Shown here in pieces: positions 17,868-25,571 of a stretch of DNA of 64,000 nt (position 1 is its first letter; each line of letters opens with the position of its first letter). A model generated the notes under the pieces. That model had not been told where the DNA came from and did not search any database. It saw only the letters and a list, made by a program, of their open reading frames with translations. The stretch comes from Phytopseudomonas argentinensis. GTDB lineage: Bacteria; Pseudomonadota; Gammaproteobacteria; Pseudomonadales; Pseudomonadaceae. Location: assembly GCF_900113905.1 (NCBI RefSeq), contig NZ_FORC01000003.1:248001-312000 (forward strand), in the 5' to 3' direction. The position numbers were made by a program, and so were the translations under genes.

Positions 17868-17893
17868 GAAGGCGTGAAGGCGCTAAGCGCTGA
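17868..17893 (+). repeat. Direct repeat, copy 2 (remnant of rpiA 3' end)
   Basis: 26 nt matching the rpiA 3' end at 15597-15623 except for one substitution and one missing base. Weaker similarity continues for about 20 nt upstream. It is non-coding here, and a strong terminator follows at once, which could be the ancestral rpiA terminator. Confidence 0.65.
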
Positions 17894-17904
17894 GGCTGCA
17901 GCGG

Positions 17905-17939
17905 AAAAGGCCGAGTGAGCGATCACCCGGCCTTTTTTT
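17905..17939. terminator. Rho-independent terminator
   Basis: Stem AAAAGGCCG/CGGCCTTTT followed by a run of T on the plus strand. It serves the autotransporter (+) and overlaps the end of the minus-strand gene, whose stop codon lies in the loop. Confidence 0.8.
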
Positions 17940-18837
17940 CGAAGGTGTAGAACAGGTTGGGCTCGCTGATCAGGTAGATCACGCCCTGCTCGTCCATGGC
18001 GATACCTTCGGCCTGCGGCACGGACTCCTTGAGGCCTTGCTGGCCGCCGACCAGTGACAGACTGCTGACCGGTTCGCCCTGCGTATCCATTTCCACCAGC
18101 AGGCGCGAATCATCGGACAGCGCCAGCAGGTGGCCGGTACGGGCATCGTATTGCAGGCTGGACAGATCACGCACGAACAACCCTTCATCGCGCTCACGGT
18201 CATCGATGATGCGAATCGCCGACGGACTGCTCGGATCGAGATGCGGGAAGCCATGCACCTCGTAAATACGCAACGGAGCGCGCTCCTTGGCAACGAACAG
18301 CCGTTTGCCGGCCAGATCATAGGCCAGCCCCTCGAACCCCTTGTTCTTGGCCTCCATTTCCAGGCCCAGCGACAGCTGCTGGCCGTCGGCAGCATCGACC
18401 TGGGTGGTGGCGTCATCGATACGCACCTCGACCAGCCGCTGTGGGCGTTCATCGGCGATCACCAGGACGCCGGGCGCAACGTACTCCACGGCTTCCGGGT
18501 CGCCGAAGCCGACCAGGCCGATCTCGCGTAGCACCTTGCCGTCGAGCGACAATTCGATCAGCCGGGCATTCTGGTTGGTGACGGTAAACAGGCTTTTGCG
18601 GACCGGATCGTAGGTCAGCGCCGACACATCGTCGACCAGCCCTTCGATGACCTTGGCCTCACGGCTCACCTGATAGCCATCGAGCCACAGCGCATTGGCC
18701 GGTGCCTGCCCAGGCTGTTGCACGTTGAACCAGGCACGCTCGAATACCCGGAACTCCTGCCCCCAGATAGCCAGCAGCAGTGCCGCGACCAGTGCCATTA
18801 GCACCAACAGGGCCTTGAGAGAAACCAGACGACGCAT
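17923..18837 (-). CDS. SdiA-regulated domain protein (YjiK-like), copy 1
   Basis: 304 residues: an N-terminal membrane anchor or uncleaved signal (about 8-27, LLVLMALVAALLLAIW), then a beta-propeller-like periplasmic domain of the SdiA-regulated family. Recognisable strands are VDDVSALTYDPVRKSLFTVT, GDPEAVEYVAPGVLVIADER, NKGFEGLAYDLAGKRLFVAKE and VPQAEGIAMDEQGVIYLISE. These resemble esterase/phytase propellers, with acidic residues suited to calcium binding. It is a close paralogue of the next upstream gene. Function is unknown; the name comes from an E. coli member under SdiA control. Confidence 0.88.
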   Translation of the reverse strand: MRRLVSLKALLVLMALVAALLLAIWGQEFRVFERAWFNVQQPGQAPANALWLDGYQVSREAKVIEGLVDDVSALTYDPVRKSLFTVTNQNARLIELSLDGKVLREIGLVGFGDPEAVEYVAPGVLVIADERPQRLVEVRIDDATTQVDAADGQQLSLGLEMEAKNKGFEGLAYDLAGKRLFVAKERAPLRIYEVHGFPHLDPSSPSAIRIIDDRERDEGLFVRDLSSLQYDARTGHLLALSDDSRLLVEMDTQGEPVSSLSLVGGQQGLKESVPQAEGIAMDEQGVIYLISEPNLFYTFEKKAG

Positions 18838-18943
18838 ACCCGCTCACTCATGAAGAAAATAAACACGGCCACTCCGCCTGGAGCGCCCTTCGACCGGCGA
18901 AGCTAACAGCCCTCGTCGCGCTTCACCAGCGCGGCGACTCGTC

Positions 18944-19864
18944 TCAATCGGTCTTGCCGCCCTTGCTGAACACATAGAAGAGGTTGGGCTCGCTGGTCAT
19001 GTACAGCACGCCCTGATCATCCATGGTGATGCCCTCGGCCTGCGGCACCGATTTCTTCAGGCCCTGCTGCCCTTGCAGCAGCGACAGGCTGCTGATCGGC
19101 TTGCCGGCTTCATCCAGCTCGACGACCAGGCGCGACTCATCGGACAGCGCCAGCAGGTGGCCGGTCAGGCTGTCGTAATGCAGGCTGGAGAGATCACGCA
19201 CGAAGATGCCGGCATCGCGCTTGCGGTCGTCGCGAATCTGCACGGGGTTCGGGGTGGCCGGATCGAGGTTGGGAAACCCCTGCACCTCGTATATGCGCAT
19301 GGGGTCGCGCTCCTTGGCCACGAACAGCCGCTGGCCTTTCAGGTCGTAGGCCAGGCCTTCGAAGCCCTTGTTCTTGGTGCCCATCTCCAGACCCAGCGAC
19401 ATCTGTTGTCCCTCGGCGGCATCGATGGAGGTGGTGGCATCATCGATGCGTACCTTGACCAGCCGCTGCGCGCGCTCGTCGGCGATGACGAAACGCCCGG
19501 GTGCCACGTATTCGACGGCTTCCGGGTCGCCGAAACCGATCAGCTCGATCTGCCGCAACACCTTGCCGTCCAGCGACAGCTCGATCAGCTTGGGATGTTG
19601 GTTGGTGACCGTGAACAGGCTTTTGCGCTGCGGATCGTAGGTCAACGCCGACACGTCATCCTCCAACCCTTGGATGCGCTGCGCCTCGATCACCACCTTG
19701 TAGTCGCTCAGCCACAGCGAATGGGCGGGCGCTTCGGCCGGCTGGCTGACGTTGAACCAGGCCCTTTCGAACAGGCGAAACTGCACAGCGACGGCGATCA
19801 GTGCAGCCGACAGGGCAAGCACCAGCAGCAGAAGTAATCCCTTGATCGAAATCAGGCGGCCCAT
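18944..19864 (-). CDS. SdiA-regulated domain protein (YjiK-like), copy 2
   Basis: 306 residues, collinear with the preceding entry over its full length. It has the same anchor (LLLLVLALSAALIAVAVQF), the same ERAWFNV segment after it, and the same propeller motifs (LEDDVSALTYDPQRKSLFTV, GDPEAVEYVAPGRFVIADER, VPQAEGITMDDQGVLYMTSE). The pair is a tandem duplication about 100 bp apart on the same strand, and the BOF gene lies just upstream. Most changes lie in the anchor and in surface loops. Confidence 0.88.
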   Translation of the reverse strand: MGRLISIKGLLLLLVLALSAALIAVAVQFRLFERAWFNVSQPAEAPAHSLWLSDYKVVIEAQRIQGLEDDVSALTYDPQRKSLFTVTNQHPKLIELSLDGKVLRQIELIGFGDPEAVEYVAPGRFVIADERAQRLVKVRIDDATTSIDAAEGQQMSLGLEMGTKNKGFEGLAYDLKGQRLFVAKERDPMRIYEVQGFPNLDPATPNPVQIRDDRKRDAGIFVRDLSSLHYDSLTGHLLALSDESRLVVELDEAGKPISSLSLLQGQQGLKKSVPQAEGITMDDQGVLYMTSEPNLFYVFSKGGKTD

Positions 19865-19963
19865 GGCGACTCACATATGCAACGACAGAAATGACAACGC
19901 CGCCCCTCGATGCGTCGAGAGGCGGCCATTCAATGCGGTGACGGGAAGCTAACAGCGTGGCGG

Positions 19964-20311
19964 TTATTTCACCAGTTCGACGATATCGACGTCGATTTCA
20001 CGGCTGGTCAGATCCTTGTCGACTTCACCGGTCAGCTTGACGGTGGCCTTCTCGGAAATGGCTTGTGGCGGCCAGTCTTCGTTGTCGATCTCGACATGGA
20101 TGGTGCCGGTGGCGTCCTTGAACTCATAGAGTTCGTCCTGCAGGCGCTTGACGATCTGACCTTGCAGCACGACCGGGGTATCGTCGCCGGCTTTCAGCGC
20201 CTGCTCGACCGTGGTGACCTGGGCGACTTCACCCGGGCCGGTGTAGCCGGCAGCCAGAGCGGCGGTGGAGAACAGCGGAGCGAGCAGCAGTGCGAGTACG
20301 GGAGCTTTCAT
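19964..20311 (-). CDS. Periplasmic BOF (YgiW/YdeI, CarO-like) OB-fold protein
   Basis: 115 residues with a signal peptide (MKAPVLALLLAPLFSTAALA, cleavage near 20-21). The mature part is a single bacterial OB-fold: GYTGPGEVAQVTTVEQALKA, DTPVVLQGQIVKRLQDELYE, FKDATGTIHVEIDNEDWP and VKLTGEVDKDLTSREIDVD. In P. aeruginosa a homologue in this position (CarO) is a calcium-regulated protein that helps maintain low internal calcium; I infer orthology from context. It lies upstream of the two propeller genes on the same strand and may be expressed with them. Confidence 0.9.
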   Translation of the reverse strand: MKAPVLALLLAPLFSTAALAAGYTGPGEVAQVTTVEQALKAGDDTPVVLQGQIVKRLQDELYEFKDATGTIHVEIDNEDWPPQAISEKATVKLTGEVDKDLTSREIDVDIVELVK

Positions 20312-20433
20312 GGGGATGACCCTCTATCTGTAGATGACGGGGTCAGGTTAAGTCGCTCAGCTGAAGCGAGGCTTAAAGGCGGCTTAAGCGAAACTTAATT
20401 GGAATATCGATCGCTAAGAGGCTCGCCAAGCAA

Positions 20434-20538
20434 TGTGGGAGCGGGCCGCGCCCGCGACAGATCCTGCAAGCGGGGCTCCGTGGGAGCGTGCAAAAACGCC
20501 TAATCCATGCCCCATCGCGGGCATGGCCCGCTCCCACA
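20434..20538. repeat. REP-like element pair (inverted)
   Basis: Two 24-nt units, 20434-20457 and 20515-20538, are inverted copies of each other with 22 of 24 positions matching. Each starts TGTGGGAGCGGGCC in its own orientation. The spacer contains ACGCCTAATCCATGCCCC, shared with the element at 3377-3442. The region fills the gap between the BOF promoter region and the end of the FAH-family gene. Confidence 0.85.
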
Positions 20539-20552
20539 AAATTACTTAGCTC

Positions 20553-21218
20553 TTACAGCACCCGGCTGGCAAAGCTGGAGTGCCCGACCAGGTCCAGCAC
20601 CAGCTCGTCGCCCTTGTTCAGCGGGCCGACGCCAGCCGGCGTACCGGTGAGGATCACATCGCCGGGTTGCAGATTGAAGTGGCCAGCCATTTCCTGGATC
20701 ACCGGCACGATCGGGAAGATCATCTCGGCGCTGCTGCCGTCCTGACGGACTTCGCCGTTGATGGTCAGGCGGATGCCGATAGCCGTCAGGTCGGCCACCG
20801 TATCACCCGGCACGAAGGGCGCCAGCACGCAGGCACCATCGAACGATTTGGCGATTTCCCACGGATGGCCCTTGTCCTTGAGCCTGCTCTGCACGTCGCG
20901 CAGGGTCAGATCCAGCGCTGGCGCGAACCCGGAGATGGCGTCGAGCACTTCTTCTTCATTGGGCGTGCGTGACAACGGCTTGCCGATCAGCACGGCGATT
21001 TCCACTTCGTAGTGCACCGAACCGCGATCCTCGGGAATGCTGAAGCCGCCTTCGAGGGGCACCACGCAACTGCCGGGCTTGATAAACAGCATCGGCTCGG
21101 TCGGCAGTGGGTTGTTGAGTTCCTTGGCGTGCTCGGCGTAGTTGCGGCCCACGCATACCACCTTACCCAGGGGGAAGTGGATACGGGTGCCATCGATGTA
21201 CTGATGCTGGTAGCTCAT
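20553..21218 (-). CDS. Fumarylacetoacetate hydrolase (FAH) family protein
   Basis: 221 residues, a compact single-domain FAH-fold enzyme. Motifs are VCVGRNYAEHAKELNNPLP, LFIKPGSCVVPLEGG, HYEVEIAVLIGK (metal ligands), and the end VILTGTPAGVGPLNKGD. This subgroup includes acylpyruvate hydrolases and oxaloacetate decarboxylases; the substrate cannot be fixed from sequence. ATG 21218 has AAGGAG at good spacing. It follows the D-2-hydroxyglutarate dehydrogenase gene by about 30 bp on the same strand, so a joint operon for 2-oxo/2-hydroxy acid clean-up is plausible. Confidence 0.9.
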   Translation of the reverse strand: MSYQHQYIDGTRIHFPLGKVVCVGRNYAEHAKELNNPLPTEPMLFIKPGSCVVPLEGGFSIPEDRGSVHYEVEIAVLIGKPLSRTPNEEEVLDAISGFAPALDLTLRDVQSRLKDKGHPWEIAKSFDGACVLAPFVPGDTVADLTAIGIRLTINGEVRQDGSSAEMIFPIVPVIQEMAGHFNLQPGDVILTGTPAGVGPLNKGDELVLDLVGHSSFASRVL

Positions 21219-21250
21219 GGTCGCTCCTTGTTTGTGCAGCCGGCGAGGGT

Positions 21251-22663
21251 TCAGGCGAAGATCTTGCCAGGATTCATGATGCCGTTGGGGTCGAAGACCG
21301 CCTTGAGCGCTTTCATGTAGGCGATTTCCGCTGGCGAACGGCTGTACTCCAGGTAATCGCGCTTGGTCATGCCCACGCCGTGCTCGGCAGAGATCGAACC
21401 GTTGTACTTTTCGACGGTCTCGAACACCCACTTGTTGACGGTGGCGCACTTGGCAAAGAACTCTTCCTTGCTCAGCGCTGCCGGCTTGAGGATGTTCAGG
21501 TGCAGGTTGCCGTCGCCGATATGGCCGTACCAGAGCACCTCGAAGTCCGGATAGTTGCCGGTGACGATGGCATCGATATCGGCGAGGAACGCCGGCACCT
21601 GGCTGACCGTCACCGAGATGTCGTTCTTGTACGGCGTCCAGTGGCTGATGGTCTCGGAGATGTATTCGCGCAGCTTCCACAGGTTCTGCAGCTGCTGCTC
21701 GCTCTGGCTCATCACCCCGTCGATTACCCAGCCCTGCTCGACGCAATGTTCGAAGGTGGCCAGGGCGGCATTGGCCACGTCCTCATTGACCGCTTCGAAC
21801 TCCAGCAGGGCATAGAACGGGGTGCGGCTTTCGAAAGGCGCAGGAACGTCACCGCGCTCGAGGATCTTGTCCAGGCATTTGTCGGAAAAGAACTCGAAGG
21901 CGGTCAGGTCGAGCTTGCCATGGAAGGCGTGCAGCACCGGCATGATCGAGTCGAAATCCGGGGTACCGAGCACCATGGCGGTGAGGTTGCGCGGCGCGCG
22001 ATCCAGACGCATGGTCGCCTCGACCACGAAGCCCAGGGTGCCTTCGGCGCCGATGAACAACTGGCGCAGATCGTAACCGGTGGCGTTCTTGATCAGGTCC
22101 TTGTTCAGTTCCAGCAGCTCACCGCTACCGGTGACCACCTTCAGGCCCGCGACCCAGTTGCGGGTCAGGCCGTAGCGAATGACCTTGATGCCGCCGGCAT
22201 TGGTACCGATGTTGCCGCCGATCTGGCTGGAGCCGGCGGAGGCGAAATCCACCGGGTAGTACAGGCCCTGGTCTTCGGCGAACTGCTGCAGGGCGGCGGT
22301 GACCACGCCTGGCTGGCAGACCACGGTGCGGTTGGATTGATCGAAATCGAGGATCTGGTTCATGTAGTCGAACGACACCACTACCTCGCCGTTGGCCGCA
22401 ACCGCCCCTGCCGACAGGCCGGTACGACCGCCAGAAGGCACCAGCGCGATCCGGTGGGCGTTGGCCCAGCGCACGATGGCCTGCACCTGCTCGATGGTCT
22501 TGGGAAACACGATGGCACTGGGGGCCGGTGCGTATTGCTTGGTCCAGTCCTTGCCGTAGGTTTCCAGGGAGGCGGCATCGGTCAGCACCTTACCGGGCTC
22601 GACCAGGGTTTTGAGTTCTTCAATCGGCAGGAGATCGGTCATTTCAACTCTCGAAACATTCAT
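21251..22663 (-). CDS. FAD-linked D-2-hydroxyglutarate dehydrogenase
   Basis: 470 residues of the FAD_binding_4/FAD-oxidase_C family. FAD-site motifs are VPSGGRTGLSAGAV and GGNIGTNAGGIKVIRYGL; the C-terminal domain carries WYGHIGDGNLHLNIL and SAEHGVGMTKR. It most resembles D-2-hydroxyglutarate dehydrogenase, which oxidises D-2-HG to 2-oxoglutarate. It is divergent from serA: in Pseudomonas (P. stutzeri) SerA makes D-2-HG while recycling NADH, and this dehydrogenase drives the cycle. An alternative start at 22642 (MTDLLPIEEL) also has a possible ribosome site; D-lactate dehydrogenase is a less likely reading. Confidence 0.9.
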   Translation of the reverse strand: MNVSRVEMTDLLPIEELKTLVEPGKVLTDAASLETYGKDWTKQYAPAPSAIVFPKTIEQVQAIVRWANAHRIALVPSGGRTGLSAGAVAANGEVVVSFDYMNQILDFDQSNRTVVCQPGVVTAALQQFAEDQGLYYPVDFASAGSSQIGGNIGTNAGGIKVIRYGLTRNWVAGLKVVTGSGELLELNKDLIKNATGYDLRQLFIGAEGTLGFVVEATMRLDRAPRNLTAMVLGTPDFDSIMPVLHAFHGKLDLTAFEFFSDKCLDKILERGDVPAPFESRTPFYALLEFEAVNEDVANAALATFEHCVEQGWVIDGVMSQSEQQLQNLWKLREYISETISHWTPYKNDISVTVSQVPAFLADIDAIVTGNYPDFEVLWYGHIGDGNLHLNILKPAALSKEEFFAKCATVNKWVFETVEKYNGSISAEHGVGMTKRDYLEYSRSPAEIAYMKALKAVFDPNGIMNPGKIFA

Positions 22664-22825
22664 GGTCGCCCTGAGAACCGTTCAGGTCGCAACCGAGCAA
22701 GGAAAAGGGAAGCCATGCTAGCATATGCCCCCCGCAAATCGCGCTTCACAGCGATCTGCCGGCCCATTGGCGCAGGCGCCGATACTTCTCCTGACACTTA
22801 ATTTAGTGGGGCAACAGGTACTCCG

Positions 22826-24055
22826 ATGAGCACGACCTCTCTCGACAAGAGCAAGATCAAGTTCCTTCTTCTCGAAGGTGTCCACCAGAATGCAGTGGAT
22901 ACCCTGAAGGCGTCCGGCTACACCAACATCGAGTACCTCAAGACTGCGCTGTCCGGCGAGGAGCTGAAGGCCAAGATTGCCGACGCCCATTTCATCGGCA
23001 TCCGTTCGCGTACCCAGCTGACCGAAGAGGTTTTCGACTGCGCCAAGAAACTGGTGGCGGTCGGCTGCTTCTGCATCGGCACCAACCAGGTCAACCTGGA
23101 CGCCGCCCGCGAGCGCGGTATCGCGGTGTTCAACGCGCCCTACTCCAACACCCGTTCGGTCGCCGAGCTGGTACTGGCCCAGGCCATCCTGCTGCTGCGC
23201 GGCATCCCCGAGAAGAACGCCTCCTGCCACCGCGGCGGCTGGATCAAGTCGGCGGCCAATTCCTTCGAAATCCGTGGCAAAAAGCTGGGCATCGTCGGCT
23301 ACGGCTCGATCGGCACCCAGCTCTCTGTACTCGCCGAAGCCTTGGGGATGCAGGTGTTCTTCTACGACGTGGTAACCAAGCTGCCGCTGGGCAATGCCCA
23401 GCAGATTGGCAAGCTGCATGACCTGCTCGGCCTGTGCGACATCGTCTCCCTGCACGTGCCCGAGCTGCCGTCCACTCAGTGGATGATCGGCGAGGCAGAG
23501 ATCCGCGCCATGAAGAAGGGCGGCATCCTGATCAACGCCGCTCGCGGCACCGTGGTCGAGCTCGACCACCTGGCCGCCGCGATCAAGGACGAGCACCTGA
23601 TCGGGGCCGCCATCGATGTGTTCCCGGTCGAGCCCAAGTCCAATGACGACATCTTCGAAAGCCCGCTGCGCGGCCTGGATCGCGTGATCCTGACTCCGCA
23701 CATCGGCGGTTCCACCGCCGAGGCCCAGGCCAACATCGGCCTGGAAGTGGCCGAGAAGCTGGTCAAGTACAGCGACAACGGCACCTCGGTATCCTCGGTC
23801 AACTTCCCGGAAGTGGCCCTGCCGGCGCACCCGGGCAAGCACCGCCTGCTGCACGTCCACGCCAACGTGCCGGGGGTGATGAGCGAGATCAACAAGGTAT
23901 TCGCCGACAACGGCATCAACATCTCCGGCCAGTACCTGCAGACCAACGACAAGGTCGGCTACGTGGTCATCGACGTCGATGCCGACTACTCGGATCTGGC
24001 CCTGGAAAAACTGCAGCAGGTCAACGGCACCATCCGCAGCCGCGTACTGTTCTAA
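22826..24055 (+). CDS. serA: D-3-phosphoglycerate dehydrogenase
   Basis: First step of serine synthesis: 3-phosphoglycerate to 3-phosphohydroxypyruvate with NAD. 409 residues, the E. coli-like type with one C-terminal ACT domain (about 338-409, RLLHVHANVPGVMSEINKVF) that normally gives serine feedback inhibition. NAD-fold motif GIVGYGSIGTQLSVLAEALG; catalytic Arg in INAARGTVVEL, Glu in VFPVEPKS, His in LTPHIGGSTAE. Divergent from D-2-hydroxyglutarate dehydrogenase with a 162-bp gap that must hold both promoters. A strong terminator follows. Confidence 0.97.
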   Translation: MSTTSLDKSKIKFLLLEGVHQNAVDTLKASGYTNIEYLKTALSGEELKAKIADAHFIGIRSRTQLTEEVFDCAKKLVAVGCFCIGTNQVNLDAARERGIAVFNAPYSNTRSVAELVLAQAILLLRGIPEKNASCHRGGWIKSAANSFEIRGKKLGIVGYGSIGTQLSVLAEALGMQVFFYDVVTKLPLGNAQQIGKLHDLLGLCDIVSLHVPELPSTQWMIGEAEIRAMKKGGILINAARGTVVELDHLAAAIKDEHLIGAAIDVFPVEPKSNDDIFESPLRGLDRVILTPHIGGSTAEAQANIGLEVAEKLVKYSDNGTSVSSVNFPEVALPAHPGKHRLLHVHANVPGVMSEINKVFADNGINISGQYLQTNDKVGYVVIDVDADYSDLALEKLQQVNGTIRSRVLF

Positions 24056-24072
24056 GCAGAGCGCTGCAACGG

Positions 24073-24099
24073 AAAAGGGAGGCTTCGGCCTCCCTTTTT
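24073..24099. terminator. Rho-independent terminator after serA
   Basis: Stem AAAAGGGAGGC/GCCTCCCTTTT with a TTCG tetraloop and T-run, placed between serA and the convergent oxygenase gene; the A-run on the left allows use in both directions. Confidence 0.93.
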
Positions 24100-24131
24100 C
24101 GTTCCTGCGATTTGGCACCGAACGCCAGAGC

Positions 24132-24755
24132 TCAGAGCACCCCGTCACCCCGGCGGCGGAACCAGCCGGTCAAGGACAGGCGATCGCGGCTGGCCGGCAG
24201 CACTTCGTGGGGCACATCGGCGGACAGGAACACCACCAGCGTGCCGGCTTCCGGCAACACGTCGCGCACCTGGCCATCGGCGAGGTACAGGCGCAGCATG
24301 CCGCCATCCTCGGCCTGCCAGCCGTCGTTGAGGTAGAGCACGGCCGACACCGCACGGCGATCGTCGTCGCGGAAGCGATCCAGGTGCTTGAGGTAGAAAC
24401 CACCCGGCGGGTAGAAGGCGAAATGGCTCTCGTAGTCCACCAGCCCCATATACAGGCTCTGGTTGATCGCCACGCGCAAGTCGTCGAGCAGTTGCAGGTA
24501 ACCGTCACAGGCCGGCGACTGCCCGGCCTCCAGCCACTGGATATGATCGCTGCGCGTACCTTCGCGCACCGCCACCGCATGGCCGCGGCCGGTGCCCGCC
24601 GGCGCCAGGGTGCCCTGGGCGATACGCTGGCGGCACTCCTCGGCCAACTGCCGGGTCAGAGATTGTGGGGCGAACCCGGTTTGCAACGACCATCCGAATT
24701 CGGCAAGGTCATCGATGATGCGGCTCAGCAGCGAATCGGAGATATCTGTCGTCAT
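24132..24755 (-). CDS. Fe(II)/2-oxoglutarate-dependent oxygenase (prolyl-4-hydroxylase-like)
   Basis: 207 residues. The double-stranded beta-helix region has the iron ligands His and Asp in FYLKHLDRFRDDDRR, the distal His in SADVPHEVLPA, and the 2-oxoglutarate Arg in SRDRLSLTGWFRRR. This is the SM-20/PiuC-like group of small prolyl-hydroxylase-type oxygenases, whose substrates in Pseudomonas are mostly unknown (EF-Tu hydroxylation is known for one P. aeruginosa member). It is convergent with serA and divergent from the DUF2059 gene. Confidence 0.9.
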   Translation of the reverse strand: MTTDISDSLLSRIIDDLAEFGWSLQTGFAPQSLTRQLAEECRQRIAQGTLAPAGTGRGHAVAVREGTRSDHIQWLEAGQSPACDGYLQLLDDLRVAINQSLYMGLVDYESHFAFYPPGGFYLKHLDRFRDDDRRAVSAVLYLNDGWQAEDGGMLRLYLADGQVRDVLPEAGTLVVFLSADVPHEVLPASRDRLSLTGWFRRRGDGVL

Positions 24756-24837
24756 GCCGGGATTCTACCCTGTGTCGCGTACACCTCGACAAGCTCCACC
24801 TGGCTGCCGAAAATAGCCGCCCCAGACAGGAGTCCTT

Positions 24838-25569
24838 ATGCGCGCGTTGTGTTGTCTATTGCTGTTGCTCCTGAGCCTTGCCGCTTTGGCAGACCCCCAT
24901 GCCGAACTCTATGAAAAAGCCGGCTGGCCGCAGCAGCGTGCGCATTTCAGCGATGCCCTGAGCGCTGCCCAGGCGCGCTACAGCAAGAGCCTGCCGCCGG
25001 CGGTCTACCAGGCCCTGGTCAACAACAGCAACCAGCGTTTCGCTGCCCGCGCCATGGACGAGCGCGCCGAGCGCAGCCTGCGCGCCAACCTGCCCGACCC
25101 GGCCCCGGCCCTGCGCTTCTTCGAATCGCCCCTGGGTCGCAAGATCGTCAGCGCCGAACTGCTCGCCACCCGCCCCGATCAACTGGCCGAGTACGCCGAC
25201 GGCCTGCCGCTCAGCAAGGCGGACGCCACCCGCCGCCTTCTGATCCGCCATCTGGCCCAGGCCTTGCCGGCCAGCGAAGCCGGTGCGGAGATCAGCCTGG
25301 CCCTGGCCGGCGTGGCGGCCGACAGCCTCAGCCAGATGATCCCCGGCCTGCTTGGCGGGGGCAGCGCCCAGGGTCTGCTCGACGGCCAGCGCCAGCGACT
25401 GATGGCGCAGATCGACAAGGACCTGGACAACACCCTGCTGCACGTCTACCGCGGGCTGTCCGATCCCGAGCTGGAGGAATTCGTGACCTTCGCGCAATCC
25501 CCCCAAGGCGCCGCCTACTACAAGGCGGCCCTGGCGGCGATCCGTGCCGGCCTGGCGGTTGGCCAGTAG
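24838..25569 (+). CDS. Secreted DUF2059 domain protein
   Basis: 243 residues with a signal peptide (MRALCCLLLLLLSLAALA, cleavage near 18). The mature region is almost wholly helical. The C-terminal segment YRGLSDPELEEFVTFAQSPQ, followed by GAAYYKA, is the DUF2059 hallmark. Two such hallmark segments appear (an earlier LRFFESPLGRKIVSAEL), suggesting an internal duplication. It is probably periplasmic; function unknown. It ends 2 nt before the convergent hydrolase gene. Confidence 0.88.
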   Translation: MRALCCLLLLLLSLAALADPHAELYEKAGWPQQRAHFSDALSAAQARYSKSLPPAVYQALVNNSNQRFAARAMDERAERSLRANLPDPAPALRFFESPLGRKIVSAELLATRPDQLAEYADGLPLSKADATRRLLIRHLAQALPASEAGAEISLALAGVAADSLSQMIPGLLGGGSAQGLLDGQRQRLMAQIDKDLDNTLLHVYRGLSDPELEEFVTFAQSPQGAAYYKAALAAIRAGLAVGQ

Positions 25570-25571
25570 GC

